A stretch of DNA of 22,471 bases from Triparma columacea (GCA_030267965.1 BRYA01000041.1:4875-27345); one strand, 5' to 3'. Positions 1 to 9,206 are shown, counted from the first letter of the stretch. A program made the numbers and translations. The notes: a model not told the origin generated them from the letters alone.

Positions 1-63
1 GCGGTGTGGTTGTTACTTCGTGAGAGTTGTGTTTACTAATGCGTCGGAATATTCGTCAATACT

Positions 64-675
64 TCAACCGTAGCATCTGATGGGGTCGGAGCACCCCTTA
101 ACAGCGCTCTGGGCCTTCCCATGCCTGCCGCCCTTCTCGCTCAGGTACTTCTGGTGGTATTCCTCGGCATCGTAGAAGGTCGTCATGGCCTTGACCTCGG
201 TGTGAATCTTGAGCCAGGGCTTCTCCAAAGCGGCCCTCCTCTTCTCGACGCTCTCCATGATAACCGCTTTCTGCTCCTCCGTCTTGTAGTAAACCCCCGA
301 CCTGTACTGGGTGCCCTTGTCGTTTCCGGCCCTGTTCTTCTTGGTGGGGTCGTGCTTACCCCAGAAGACCTCCATGAGGTCAGAAAGACTAACGATGGAC
401 GAATCGTACACGACCTCAACGGCCTCAACATGGCCGGACTTTCCACTCTTCACATCCTCGTATGTAGGATTCTCAACCTTGCCCTGGGTGTACCCCACCT
501 TGGTGCTGTATACTCCCACCGCCCGTTGGAAGACCAGCTCAACGCTCCAGAAGCATCCGGCCGCAAAGTGGATCGTCTCGCGGTTCTTGTTCTTGACGGC
601 CCTTGAGGGGTCGTACCTAGTTGATTGTATACGAAGCATAGTTGGCGGTAAGATAAGGTACACATCGCGGTACAT
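64..675 (-). CDS. MSRA: Peptide methionine-S-sulfoxide reductase (MsrA)
   Basis: Single-exon protein of 203 aa from the first ATG (675); a second ATG at 639 would give 191 aa and the first ~33 residues are outside the conserved domain. MsrA reduces methionine-S-sulfoxide in free or protein-bound methionine, using thioredoxin. Seen: the catalytic motif AAGCFW with Cys41, VGYTQG, NPTYEDVKSGKSGHVEAV, the H-x-PT-x-K segment (GKHDPTKKNRAGNDKGTQYR) and EYHQKYL. The C-terminus KGCSDPIRCYG closely resembles the two-Cys tail of plant and algal MsrA, which supplies the resolving cysteines. The leader could be a weak organelle presequence but is not a clear signal peptide. It lies 33 bp downstream of the next minus-strand gene, so the spacer is very short. 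Confidence 0.95.
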   Translation of the reverse strand: MYRDVYLILPPTMLRIQSTRYDPSRAVKNKNRETIHFAAGCFWSVELVFQRAVGVYSTKVGYTQGKVENPTYEDVKSGKSGHVEAVEVVYDSSIVSLSDLMEVFWGKHDPTKKNRAGNDKGTQYRSGVYYKTEEQKAVIMESVEKRRAALEKPWLKIHTEVKAMTTFYDAEEYHQKYLSEKGGRHGKAQSAVKGCSDPIRCYG

Positions 676-708
676 CGCGCTTTTCTAACCCACCCCCAAC
701 ACCCCACC

Positions 709-999
709 TCACCTTTTCTTTGCAACCTTGGGGGGGGAAAGGGGAGACGTGTTGGTCTTGTCCGTCAAGACCGCGCCATCCGAAATACGTGCGACATCAG
801 GTTCAGACTTCTCGACAGCCTCGACTGCTGCTTTGGGAGCCTCCTCAACCTTGTTCACCTCGTGTTCCGTTTCCATGGAATCGATAATTTCCTTGGAATC
901 GACTCCATCGAGTTTCTCCTTGCGTTGATTGTGCAGGAGTATAAGCCCGACGGCCGCCAATAACCCTGCCGCGGCGAGAACAAGTGACTTCTTTGACAT
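709..999 (-). CDS. Small single-pass membrane-anchored hypothetical protein
   Basis: A 96-aa protein starting at the ATG at 999. The frame is open to an upstream ATG at 1056, but the 999 start places a basic MSKK directly before a hydrophobic segment (SLVLAAAGLLAAVGLILL, residues 5-22), which makes a conventional N-terminal anchor. After it come a basic HNQRKEK stretch and an acidic, Ala/Glu-rich, probably disordered domain ending in PPKVAKKR. I do not recognise a family. The N-anchor topology suggests a short tail on one side of a membrane (ER, mitochondrial or plastid envelope; not decidable). It is upstream of, and on the same strand as, the MsrA gene. Confidence 0.6.
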   Translation of the reverse strand: MSKKSLVLAAAGLLAAVGLILLHNQRKEKLDGVDSKEIIDSMETEHEVNKVEEAPKAAVEAVEKSEPDVARISDGAVLTDKTNTSPLSPPKVAKKR

Positions 1000-1400
1000 T
1001 CTGGAACTACAGAATTTGAAGTGCAGGGGCAAACCGACAAAAATTTGGTTCCCCAATATTCTTCTGTTTTTGACGTAGAAAGTAAGTATACTTGGATTTT
1101 ATGGGGATCGCATTGTGTTAATATTTCGCTATTTGCAGGATATTTTCCGATTTTGCTTGTAAAGTTTGAAACCAGCCAACACTGTCATTGCTGCTGCGAC
1201 TTGAGAGCTATTATTTCACCACTCTTATGCCAAAATCACTAAAAAAGCAACAAAATAGATACGCACATAAAGTATGTGTCGTTAAAAACCAAATTAACAG
1301 AAGAATCGTTCACTTAACATTAAAAAACTGCCCCCCTTCCCCCCGATTCCCCCCTCTACCTTCCTCACCCCCCACTCCCACCACCTCTGACAGGACCGCG
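1000..1400. other. Divergent spacer between minus-strand small membrane protein and plus-strand secreted protein
   Basis: About 400 bp with no convincing coding frame. It should hold both promoters. It is AT-richer on the left (1040-1320), then passes into a C-rich tract (about 1328-1385) just before the ATG at 1401. No RNA gene or named promoter element was recognised. Confidence 0.5.
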
Positions 1401-2031
1401 ATGAAGCCATACAGTTCTGTCATCATACTTCTCTCGCTCGTCCTTCTCCTCGCTGTCCCCTCCTCTTCCTTCTTCCTCTCCACCCTGCCCCCCCAGGAGG
1501 AGACGAGAATGAGGATTGAGAAATTCACACTGCAGACGAGGAGGGGGGAGAGAACGAGCATGAACGCGCTTGCGGAGGGTGGGGGTATACCAGGCGGCGG
1601 GATCCCAATGATGGAGAACAAAAATGGATGCTACATCAAGAGTGGAAGGAGGTGAGAGTTTTGGGAGACTCCTTCCCCATTTGTTCGTCGCACTATCCAG
1701 GGATGGTAACCAACCCCTAACTCCATCCCCTACCTCCCCGATCCTCAACCCCACTACCTCCCACCCCTCCTACTCCAACCTCTTCAGGTTCAACTACCAA
1801 GTTAGCCACACAAGCATGAGAAGCTGCTACGGAATGAGTAACGAGGAGGAGGTTCAGGTGGAGACCAAGGCGGAGATGGGAGTTGGGGTTGAAATTGGAG
1901 TTGGAGTAGGACGTGGGAGGAAGGAGCCAACCCCTTCTTCTTCAACTTCCCCGGTGAGAAAGGCAGTTTTCGTCCAAAGCTTATGGAAAGTTGACGACAG
2001 GAAGAGAATGAAAAGCGCGCAGGCATTCTAA
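1401..2031 (+). CDS. Small secreted or plastid-directed hypothetical protein, two exons
   Basis: Proposed exons 1401-1651 and 1788-2031 (164 aa). The donor is GGAG|GTGAGA and the acceptor CTCTTCAG|GTTC; the junction restores codon AGG and keeps the frame (phase 2). Residues 1-26 form a clear signal peptide (MKPYSSVIILLSLVLLLAV then PSSSFF); the Phe right after the predicted cleavage region resembles the ASAF-type motif used for import into complex plastids, so plastid delivery is possible. The mature part has a Gly-rich IPGGGIPMMENKNGCY segment and a GSCYG-like SMRSCYGMSNEEEVQVE segment with two cysteines overall, then a low-complexity middle and a basic C-terminus. I do not recognise a family. 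The splice model rests on sequence signals only. Confidence 0.6.
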
Positions 2032-2187
2032 TGTACCGTACGAACGATAAATTCATAGAGGCTACGACCGACGACCGATTTTTAGGAAAAAGAGATAAGG
2101 ATTATTTGCATACTCGGTGATGGTGGAGGGTGAAGTCAAACATGTCAAACTTAGATCTTTTCATTTCACTCCATTAAAAATCTCCCC

Positions 2188-4043
2188 ATGTCTAGAAACC
2201 TATCAATTCGCATTCTTCCAGTCTTAAAGACTACCGCACGTCGTTCCTTATCTTCTAACATCCAGTCGAGCCCGTTTCCCACTCTCCCACCCCCTCCTTC
2301 GATCCTGCTTTCCGAGTTTGTGTCACAGAATTGGGAGAAAAACAAGTCAGCGGACGCGATAGTGGAGGGCGTATCGGGAGATGTTCGAACTTTCGGCGAT
2401 TACATGAAAAGGACGGCGAGGTAAGCAATGAGGCCAAAAGAAAGTTCATCACCTGCTTGCTCATCGACACTCTCCCCTCTGCCCCATCAGTTTCGCTGGT
2501 AACCTTGCAACCAACAACTACGTGACTGCTAGTTCTACGCAAAGGACAACTGTGACAGTCTTCTCCCCTAATCATGTTGACTATGCCCCCTGCGTGCTTG
2601 GAATTCTGCGAGCCGGGGGTATCGTGAGCACTGCCAACCCCCTTTACACAGAGTACGAGCTCAGGGGACAGATTGAGAAGTCCAACTCCACCATCCTCGT
2701 CTGTCACCCCGGCACCCTGGAGGTTGGTTTGAAGGCAGCTGAGGGCACAAAGATCGAGAAGATCATGGTGTTTGGGGGCGACGATATGGGAAAGTCCAAT
2801 GTAATTCCTTTCAACTCATTAGCTGAGACTGAGAACCTAATGATGTCACCTCCCGCCTACGTAACAGACAATGTGGGGGTGAATGACCTCGCAATGCTCC
2901 CCTTCAGCTCCGGAACCACTGGGCTCCCCAAGGGCACGATGCTCTCGCACAATAACATTTCCATAAACCTCCAGCAGTTTGCCGCTCCCGAGGGCGACTA
3001 CATGTCCGACAATACGACCATCATCTCCCCCCTCCCCCTATTCCACATCTACGGCTTCACTGCTGGGATGCTGCACTCCTCTTGGATGGCGAACAAGCTC
3101 GTGACAATGGCGGCATTTGACCTCGTCAAGTTCTGCGAGCTTGTGCAGGAGCACAAGCCAGAGAGGGCCCACCTCGTCCCCCCCATTATCCTTGGGCTTG
3201 CGAAGCACCCAATCGTCGATAACTACGACTTCACCAGCTTGAAAATGGTCGTGTCTGCCGCCGCTCCTCTTGGAGGGGAGGTCCAAATTGCCGTCAGGGA
3301 CAGACTGCAGATCGGGGTCAAGCAGGCGTGGGGGATGAGCGAGGTGAGGAAGAACAAGCGAAGTGAGCCACTGTCTTGGAGCATGACAAGTCTTATTTCT
3401 AACCCCATTTCGACCATCGCTTCGCTCATCATTGCAGCTCTCTCCCATCGGCACTGTCACCCCCGACAATTTTCTGAAGGAGGGGATGCCCACGATCGGA
3501 CCGGTCGTTGCAGGATCGGAGGGAAAGATCGTCGACCTAGAAACTGGGGAGGCTCTCCCCCCTGGGGAGGAGAACACGGGCGAGCTCTGCATCAGGGGGC
3601 CTCAGGTCATGCTGGGGTACCTGGATGAGCCGGAAAAGACGAGGGAGTGCTTGACTGAAGATGGCTGGTTGCACTCTGGGGACATTGGCTACGTGGACGA
3701 GGACGGGTACTACTACATCGTCGACAGGCTAAAGGAGCTCATCAAGTACAAGGGCTTCCAGGTCGCACCTGCCGAGCTCGAGGCTGTAATTTGCTCGTTC
3801 GACAAAGTCACTGACTGCGCGGTCATCCCTGTGGAAGACGAACAGGGAGGAGAGGTCCCTAGGGCGTACGTGGTGAAGGGGGAGGAGGGGCTTAGCGAGG
3901 AGGAGGTCTTGGCCTTTGTCGAGGAGCGAGTAGCGCCCCACAAAAAGCTGAGGGGCGGGGTGGTTTTCATTGACGCCATCCCCAAGAATCCCAGCGGAAA
4001 GATTTTGAGAAGGGTTGTCATTGAGATGGACAGAAAAGGATAA
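2188..4043 (+). CDS. 4-coumarate-CoA ligase-like acyl-CoA synthetase (ANL superfamily), three exons
   Basis: Exons 2188-2420, 2491-3343 and 3438-4043 give 563 aa, a normal length for the family; both introns (70 and 94 nt) have GT-AG ends and join in phase (2 and 0). The enzyme activates a carboxylic acid with ATP to the acyl-AMP and transfers it to CoA. Seen: P-loop-like A3 motif SSGTTGLPKG (217-226), A4 LPLFHIYGF, A5 WGMSELSP (spanning intron 2), box II GELCIRG (410-416), A7 GWLHSGDIG, hinge DRLKELIKYKGFQVAPAELE and the A10 lysine in NPSGKILRR (Lys550). These fit 4CL-like enzymes; whether the substrate is a phenylpropanoid, fatty or other acid cannot be told. The N-terminus (MSRNLSIRILPVLKTTARRS) is Arg/Ser-rich without acids, like a mitochondrial presequence. 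Confidence 0.93.
3344..3437 (+). repeat. Intron 2 of the acyl-CoA synthetase gene with inverted GCGAAG-type arms
   Basis: Near the donor the intron has AGCGAAGTGAG (3357-3367); near the acceptor it has TCGCTTCGCTCA (3417-3428). The reverse complement of the second is TGAGCGAAGCGA, so the two ends could pair around the shared AGCGAAG(C/T)GA. A branch-like TCTAACC lies between them (about 3398-3404). The same motif is found in introns of the neighbouring MYND gene. Confidence 0.5.
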
Positions 4044-4153
4044 ATACGTGAGAAGAGGTACTGGGGGGTCTTAAATGGGCCATGGGATGGGTTGGGGAAC
4101 GAATAAAAATCACCTTTAGAAAGAAAACAACAACACACAGCTGTATGAGCCCT

Positions 4154-6270
4154 TTATTCCATGTCCTGCTCATTAAAGACGTAAAAAAAGCCATTTGCGA
4201 ACTGCGGAAGATTCATGCTGTAGACGGGGAGAGCTAGAGGCTGACGAAAGGGATTAACACTAAGACTGTCGCGGCATTTTCTGCCTCCGAGGGACGCGCA
4301 GTTGAGCCCACTGTACTCGTTGTAGTCCGTGAAAATGCCCAGGCATCCGCTCTTCTCCAAGTACTCCACCACGAACCTCCAGCTCTCGTAAGCGTAGATA
4401 CCCGCATTCATTGCAAAAACGACGTCCGGCTTGCCCCCGCAGTCAAAGTTAGGGTCCAGGGAATCGTTGTACGTCCCCGAGACCACAGTGATTGAGTTTT
4501 TGGTTGTTGGGGTGTCATGGGGGAAGGTGAAGCCCGAGCGGCAGCGCGCGGGCAGCATATCACCGCGAACGACAAAGGTGAGGTTGAGGGCTAGATTGGA
4601 GGGAGAGAAGAGGAGGAAGAGCTGCGACGAGCGAAGCGAGTCGGGATGGAAGTAGGGATAATACGTGAGAAGTAGCGATGGTGAGGAGAGAGCGCGTCCC
4701 ACTCGCTCCTTCATTCATGCTTACCTCCTTGAACATGTCGAGAAAGTTGAGTTCTTTTTCAACCCCGACGATGTGAATGTTTAGGGGCTTGTTGAGCATT
4801 TTAGAAACCTCCCGCTGGGGCTCAGCGTACTTCATGAGACCTTCGTACATGGTTAGAGGGAAGTGAAGGAGGAGGGCCGCAGGAGAGGTGGGGGGAATGT
4901 TCCTCAGGGCATAGTAGTCGCCCCAGGAGTTTAGTGGGGGAAGCGGGGGTGAGGAGGAGGGGAAAGGTTTGCCAATGTCGCCCAAGTCCTCCTCATTTTC
5001 AAAACAGAATCCCTCCGAGAATGTTGACCTTATGGTACAGTCGACATCCTTGGCGGAACCGCTAAGGCCTCCGGCCCAGCCGTCAAGCTCGACACTCCAC
5101 CAACCTCGCCTGTAGAGTTTGAGGGATTTTAGGAAGTCCCGGTACGGCTGGTCGGACGTCGTGAAGGGTGAGGAGGTCGTAAGGGGGGAAAAGTCGAGTG
5201 AAGGGAAGGAGGAGAGGGGGGCTCTCCGGGCGGTGTACTTTTTCCAGGTTGGGCACAAACAGAAGTGCGACCAGGAAGAAGCTTTGCAGGAGGCTGAGCA
5301 GAAGTAGACTCCGGAGCAGTGGGAGCAGAGGAAATTTGAGGGCTATAAGTAGGGAGGAGGGTGGGGGAGGGAGGGAAGGGTTGTATTAGTGACGGCGACG
5401 AGCGAAGCGAGTCGTGGAAGGGGTGGGTGCGTTAGTGGCGACGAGCGAAGCGAGTCGCGAAAGGGGTGGGTGCGTTAGTGGGGTGCGTTAGTTTGTGTGG
5501 TGGTTAAGAAGGAGCGAAGGTTGCTGGCTTGGGGTTGGGGGTGTTGCAGGTTTGGTGTGTGTTGCTACCTTACTTACATTGCGGCATTGGAGGCATAGGG
5601 TCTTTTTAGTAGGTTGTGCCGAGGGGGGTTGTTGAGGGGCTTGGTTGTCTTTTTTATCATTGTCATTACCATCATAAGTATCATCTTCAGTCTCATTCTC
5701 ATCGTTCTCATCACTATCATCACTATCATCACTATCATCACTATCATCATCCTGCCTGTTCATAACTTCTCGAAATGTGGACAAGCTCCCCGCATAACTA
5801 TAGTTTATCCTCGCTGCCTCATACAACCACTCCGGTGTCACCTCAGGGTCAGAGAAACCTCGCCTCAAATCAGGTTCAAAATGTACGTCGTTAACCGTGA
5901 AGTCCACGTTCCGAGTCGTGTCTACCCTTGCTACTTTCCCAATGTAAACAGGGCCGTAGAATTTCGTCGCGTGTAACCCACACATCATGGCTAAAGCGGT
6001 GGCCTTTGAGTTTGGAAGAGGGTCTCCACCTATTTTTGCCTCCTCGTCGCCATAAGCAAATATTGCAAAATCATTAGAATCGCTAAAACGAAGCAGCGGG
6101 GTGATTTCTACCCGGTTATTAAGCATAGGAGACAGAAGAGAGGGAAGATTATCCCCGACGAGTGGTGAAGGGGAAGAAAGGGTAATTGTCTCGGGTGGAT
6201 CGGAGGATGGAGGGAGGAGTACGCATTCTATAGTTGCTACGGTGGGGGTTGACGATTCGAATTCCGTCAT
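4154..6270 (-). CDS. MYND-type zinc-finger protein with MSS51-like C-terminal region, three exons
   Basis: Exons 6270-5578, 5342-4725 and 4621-4154 (reading down the minus strand) give 592 aa; introns of 235 and 103 nt join in phase 0. The start is the first ATG (6270); the frame is open upstream but without an ATG. The MYND finger appears only after splicing: exon 1 ends in CLQCRN and exon 2 opens with CSHC, then YFC-x3-C, then WSHFCLC, matching C-x2-C...C-x2-C...C-x3-C...H-x3-C. MYND fingers bind proline-rich partners. The C-terminal half (LNIHIVGVEKELNF, LNLTFVVRGDML, VFAMNAGIYAYESW, LGIFTDYNEYSG) resembles the domain that follows MYND in Mss51-like proteins. Residues ~1-150 may be a separate small domain (PNSKATALAMMCGL, YGPVYIG); an Asp/Ser repeat (DDSDDSDDSDD) precedes the finger. 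Exact partners and compartment are unknown. Confidence 0.8.
4622..4724 (-). repeat. Intron 2 of the MYND gene with terminal inverted arms
   Basis: On the gene strand the intron begins GTAAGCATGAATGAAGGAGC and ends CGACTCGCTTCGCTCGTCGC followed by AG. The left arm GCGAGTGGGA (plus-strand 4697-4706, complement) pairs with the right arm (plus-strand GCGAGTCGGGA, 4636-4646) with one bulged base. The 20-mer GCGACGAGCGAAGCGAGTCG at 4624-4643 is identical to two copies in intron 1 of the same gene and here overlaps the acceptor itself. Confidence 0.55.
5395..5480 (-). repeat. Tandem duplication of a 43-bp unit inside intron 1 of the MYND gene
   Basis: Two adjacent units, 5395-5437 and 5438-5480, match at 41 of 43 positions. 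Each begins with GCGACGAGCGAAGCGAGTCG and ends GTGGGTGCGTTAGTG; a truncated third piece (GGGTGCGTTAG) follows at 5481. On the transcribed strand each unit contains CACTAAC, so the duplication also duplicates a possible branch site. The 20-mer is nearly self-complementary at its ends (GCGAC/GTCGC in the second unit). Confidence 0.85.
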
Positions 6271-6429
6271 TTCTCGGATTTGGGAAATAGGACCAGATGG
6301 AAAACCCAAGAAGATAAGAAATCTTGACAGCGGATTCGTTGCTGCTGGCAATTTAACACAGCAGCAGAATTCTCAATTTTCAACTCTGAAGTACCCGCGA
6401 ACATAAAAGCTACCCCCCCAACCACAAAA

Positions 6430-7369
6430 ATGTCCAGCCACAACGTAAATGAGCCCAAGCTCTGCGTTATGGGCTGCGGTTTCTTTGGGTAAGTGAATTT
6501 GCAAAATCAGAATCCCGAAGAAGAACTTTGGTTTCTATGTCCATTTTGAGGTGTTTGTATCATCATTTTTGGCTTTATATTCTCACCAGTATTGTATGAC
6601 TATATGGACTACCGCATGAAGCCATGTCACTTCCAATAACGACTTAGAAAGTCCAGAAATGCAATATATATGAATCCCATATTGGCGAAGTGTTATTTCT
6701 CCCTTTCCAAATGCCCCCTCAATGCCCCTCTCTCGCCCTCGCTCACCCCCTCTCTACTTTCTATCCCCCCATCACCACCTCAGCTCCAACGCTACTGGCG
6801 ATTGCTGCTCGAAATGCTGGAGTGAGCGCTCTCGTTCTGAGACAGCTGCCGTGACATCCCCTGTGAATACCTCTGCCCAGGGTCTCTCCACCTCAGCCCT
6901 CTCTTCCACCATCATGCCCCCGGGGACCACCTCCTCCACCACCCCCGCCACCCCCCCCTCCTTCGACTCTGGCATGGCTGTGCCCATGGAGGTAGAGGAG
7001 GCCATGCCCATGGAGGTTGAGGAGGCCGCCAGCGCCGTTGTCTCCACCCCCACCCCCGCCCCCGCCCCCGAACCCGCCCCGGCAACACCCGCGACGCCCG
7101 CCACCCCGGTCGCCCCCCCTGCCCCCCCTGCACCCGCTGCTGCTGCCGCCGCCGCCACCCCGGAGGCCGGTGTGACTACAGAATCCACCACCCCAGTCCC
7201 AGATTCCTCTGAGAAAAAGCCCAAGAAGAAGAAGAAGAAACTCGGGTACAAGGCCATGATGGCCTCCATGACCAAGGGTACCGACAATGTGGTCAAGGGT
7301 TCCGCTGAGAAGGAGAAGATCAAGAACGTTACTGGTGGGGGAGTCTTCAGCAAGATCGACAAGATCTAA
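6430..7369 (+). CDS. A20-type zinc-finger protein with conserved-looking basic C-terminus, two exons
   Basis: Exons 6430-6488 and 6784-7369 give 214 aa; the 295-nt intron (GTAAGT ... CCTCAG) splits the zinc finger and joins in phase 2. After splicing the N-terminus reads C12-x3-C16-GFFGSNATGDC-C28-x2-C31, exact A20 spacing. A20 fingers bind ubiquitin; plant and animal stress-associated proteins usually pair A20 with an AN1 finger, which is absent here. A long Thr/Pro/Ala linker (about residues 35-160, with duplicated PMEVEEA) leads to a Lys-rich stretch (KKPKKKKKK) and an ordered-looking tail (LGYKAMMASMTKGT ... VTGGGVFSKIDKI). Divergently arranged with the MYND gene across a 159-bp spacer, so the two may share a promoter region. 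A regulatory ubiquitin-binding role is inferred from the finger only. Confidence 0.82.
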
Positions 7370-7528
7370 ATTGAGGCGTCTTCTTCTTGCGCTAAAACAA
7401 AACGCAGGGGGAGAAGCCGCTATGTAACACTAGATAGGAGTCTGATAGGATATCGAAAAGGATGCCGAAGAGGGATATCCACGCCAAAAAAAATTAACAT
7501 TGTAACCAAACCCTCCAGCGTCTTTATT

Positions 7529-9206
7529 CTACCCCCCCTTCCCTCCCGGTATCTCCTTCCTAGCCTCCTTAACAATTCCGAGAACGTCCTCCAATATACC
7601 CTCGTCAAGAAGCCCCATGTTACTACCCCTGTTAGCCCCTACGTAAGAGAGAGTATCCTCGACAAGCAACTGGAACGTCTCATACCTTGTGGGGGAATGG
7701 GGTGGGGGGGGGGGTTAGATAGTTTCTCTCGTCAAAAAATTTCCCCCGTTTTCAAGGGTATTTCATCCTCCCCCCCCCCCCCCCCACACACACACATAAC
7801 ATCCCTCACCTCTCGAGTTTCCCTTTCCCAAGTTCCTTCTTAATCTTAATCTCCCTCCTCCCCCTCTCCTCCGTCTTGAGTAGTTCCGCAAGTAGTTTAA
7901 GGTTCTTAACCCCCTCTTCCTCTTCTTCCGTTCCCCCCGTACTTTTCGCTTCAACCTTAACCCTCTCATTAAGCATCTTCAGTACCTCCAATAGTTTACC
8001 GCTCCCCTCCCCTCCCGAACCACCCCCCGCAACAAGCATCTCCTGTTCCCTAACGTTCCTCCCAATAAACCTGACAAGATCATCGTCCATTTCACCTTCC
8101 CTTCTCATTCTCTCAAGTTCCCTATCCAGTCCCTCCGCCCCCCCCTCAACGACGCTCCCTAGGAGCCGGCGAACCTTCTCCCTACCAACTCTAGATACCT
8201 CGGCCTCCCTGTAACCTCGTAGGAAACCAGCGACTTTTTGGACTTCCCTATACCTCCCACCACCCTCTTCAACATCGTCACCATTAACCCCGTCAATACC
8301 GACGGCTTCAAGCTCGGTTTTATGGATAGCTGTTTCTAACGCTTCGCCATTGTTAACCATCATGAATTTAGAAGCGCGTTCAAGACTTTCACCCGTTACT
8401 AAACTTGGGTTAAACGGTAGTTGCGATAGTAGGATACTTATGTAACCCTCTAACGCTAACACGGCTTCTTCGTCAAGTGTAGATGGAGTACCTTCTGAAT
8501 CAGAGTTTGTCATTCCCCCCTCTAACGGTGAAGCTCGATCGAAACCGGAGAGGACGGAGGAACCGGCTGAACCTTGAACGTTACCCTCATCCCAGTCAAC
8601 GGTCGGGGAAGTGTACGGGGAGGAGTTTAAGGGACCGGAGGTTGAGGATGTACTGTACTCCGTCGTTACCCTGCCGGACTCCAGGCTAGGGGAGGAGGAT
8701 GAGGTGGTGGGTGGGGGAGATTGTGTACTTGGGGTCGTACTGTAGTAACGAACGGAGGGAGAAGGTGGGGAGAGTGTGTCACTGGGCACACCGGGTATCA
8801 CGGTATCGGAGGGAGACGAAGAATCCGAGGACTGCATGTGATCGCGTAGACGGGTGTAGAGCTGAAGTTTGGTACCTGTTGTTGGTAAACTGTACTGACG
8901 ACAGAGATCTAAGAGGGTGGACTTACGGGTCTGAGATAATATATGAGAGATGTCGGGCTCGGAGGGAGTGGAGGGAGGAGGGGAGGAGGATGAGGAGAAG
9001 AGGAAGGTAGAACGGTAGGGGGTGAAGGTTGTGGCGGTGGAGGTTGTGGTGGAGGTTGGGAGGAGGGATTTGAAGGTGATTTTAGGGGAATTAATGGGTG
9101 ATATAGGATGTAATTGGAAGAAGTTTGTCATGGGGAAAGATATAGTCGTTGGGAGGATGAGGAGGAGGATAATTTGGGTAACTTTCATTTCCATCAAATG
9201 CAGCAT
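7529..9206 (-). CDS. SAP-domain protein with signal peptide, possibly plastid-targeted, two exons
   Basis: Exons 9206-7810 and 7685-7529 give 517 aa; the 124-nt intron has donor GAGAG|GTGAGG and acceptor CACAAG|GTATG and restores an Arg codon (phase 2). Three in-frame ATGs (9206, 9194, 9188) precede a hydrophobic core (QIILLLILPTTISF), then a Ser/Thr-rich stretch; Phe after the core suggests a bipartite complex-plastid leader. Residues ~90-123 (LSQTRKSTLLDLC ... GTKLQLYTRLRDHM) match the SAP helix-extension-helix fold, usually DNA or RNA binding. A disordered Ser/Pro region follows, then a helical, charged C-terminal half (about 280-517) that continues in exon 2 (ETFQLLVEDTLSYVGANRGS ... LEDVLGIVKEARKEIP). 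I do not recognise that half. The stop is followed at once by AATAAA. A role in plastid nucleic-acid biology is inference. Confidence 0.75.

Noticed and set aside
121..606. Long plus-strand frame opposite MsrA
   Set aside because: It is the antisense shadow of a clear MsrA reading and has no recognisable domain.
3038..3592. Minus-strand frames opposite the acyl-CoA synthetase
   Set aside because: Antisense of a well-conserved enzyme; no independent signal.
5614..5976. Plus-strand frame rich in Ile/Thr that looks like a membrane protein
   Set aside because: It is produced by the antisense of the DDSDDSDD-coding repeat of the MYND gene.
6722..6783. In-frame upstream extension of A20 exon 2 as an independent gene start
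   Set aside because: The stretch is a pyrimidine-rich intron end with a CAG acceptor; splicing to 6430-6488 rebuilds a correct A20 finger.
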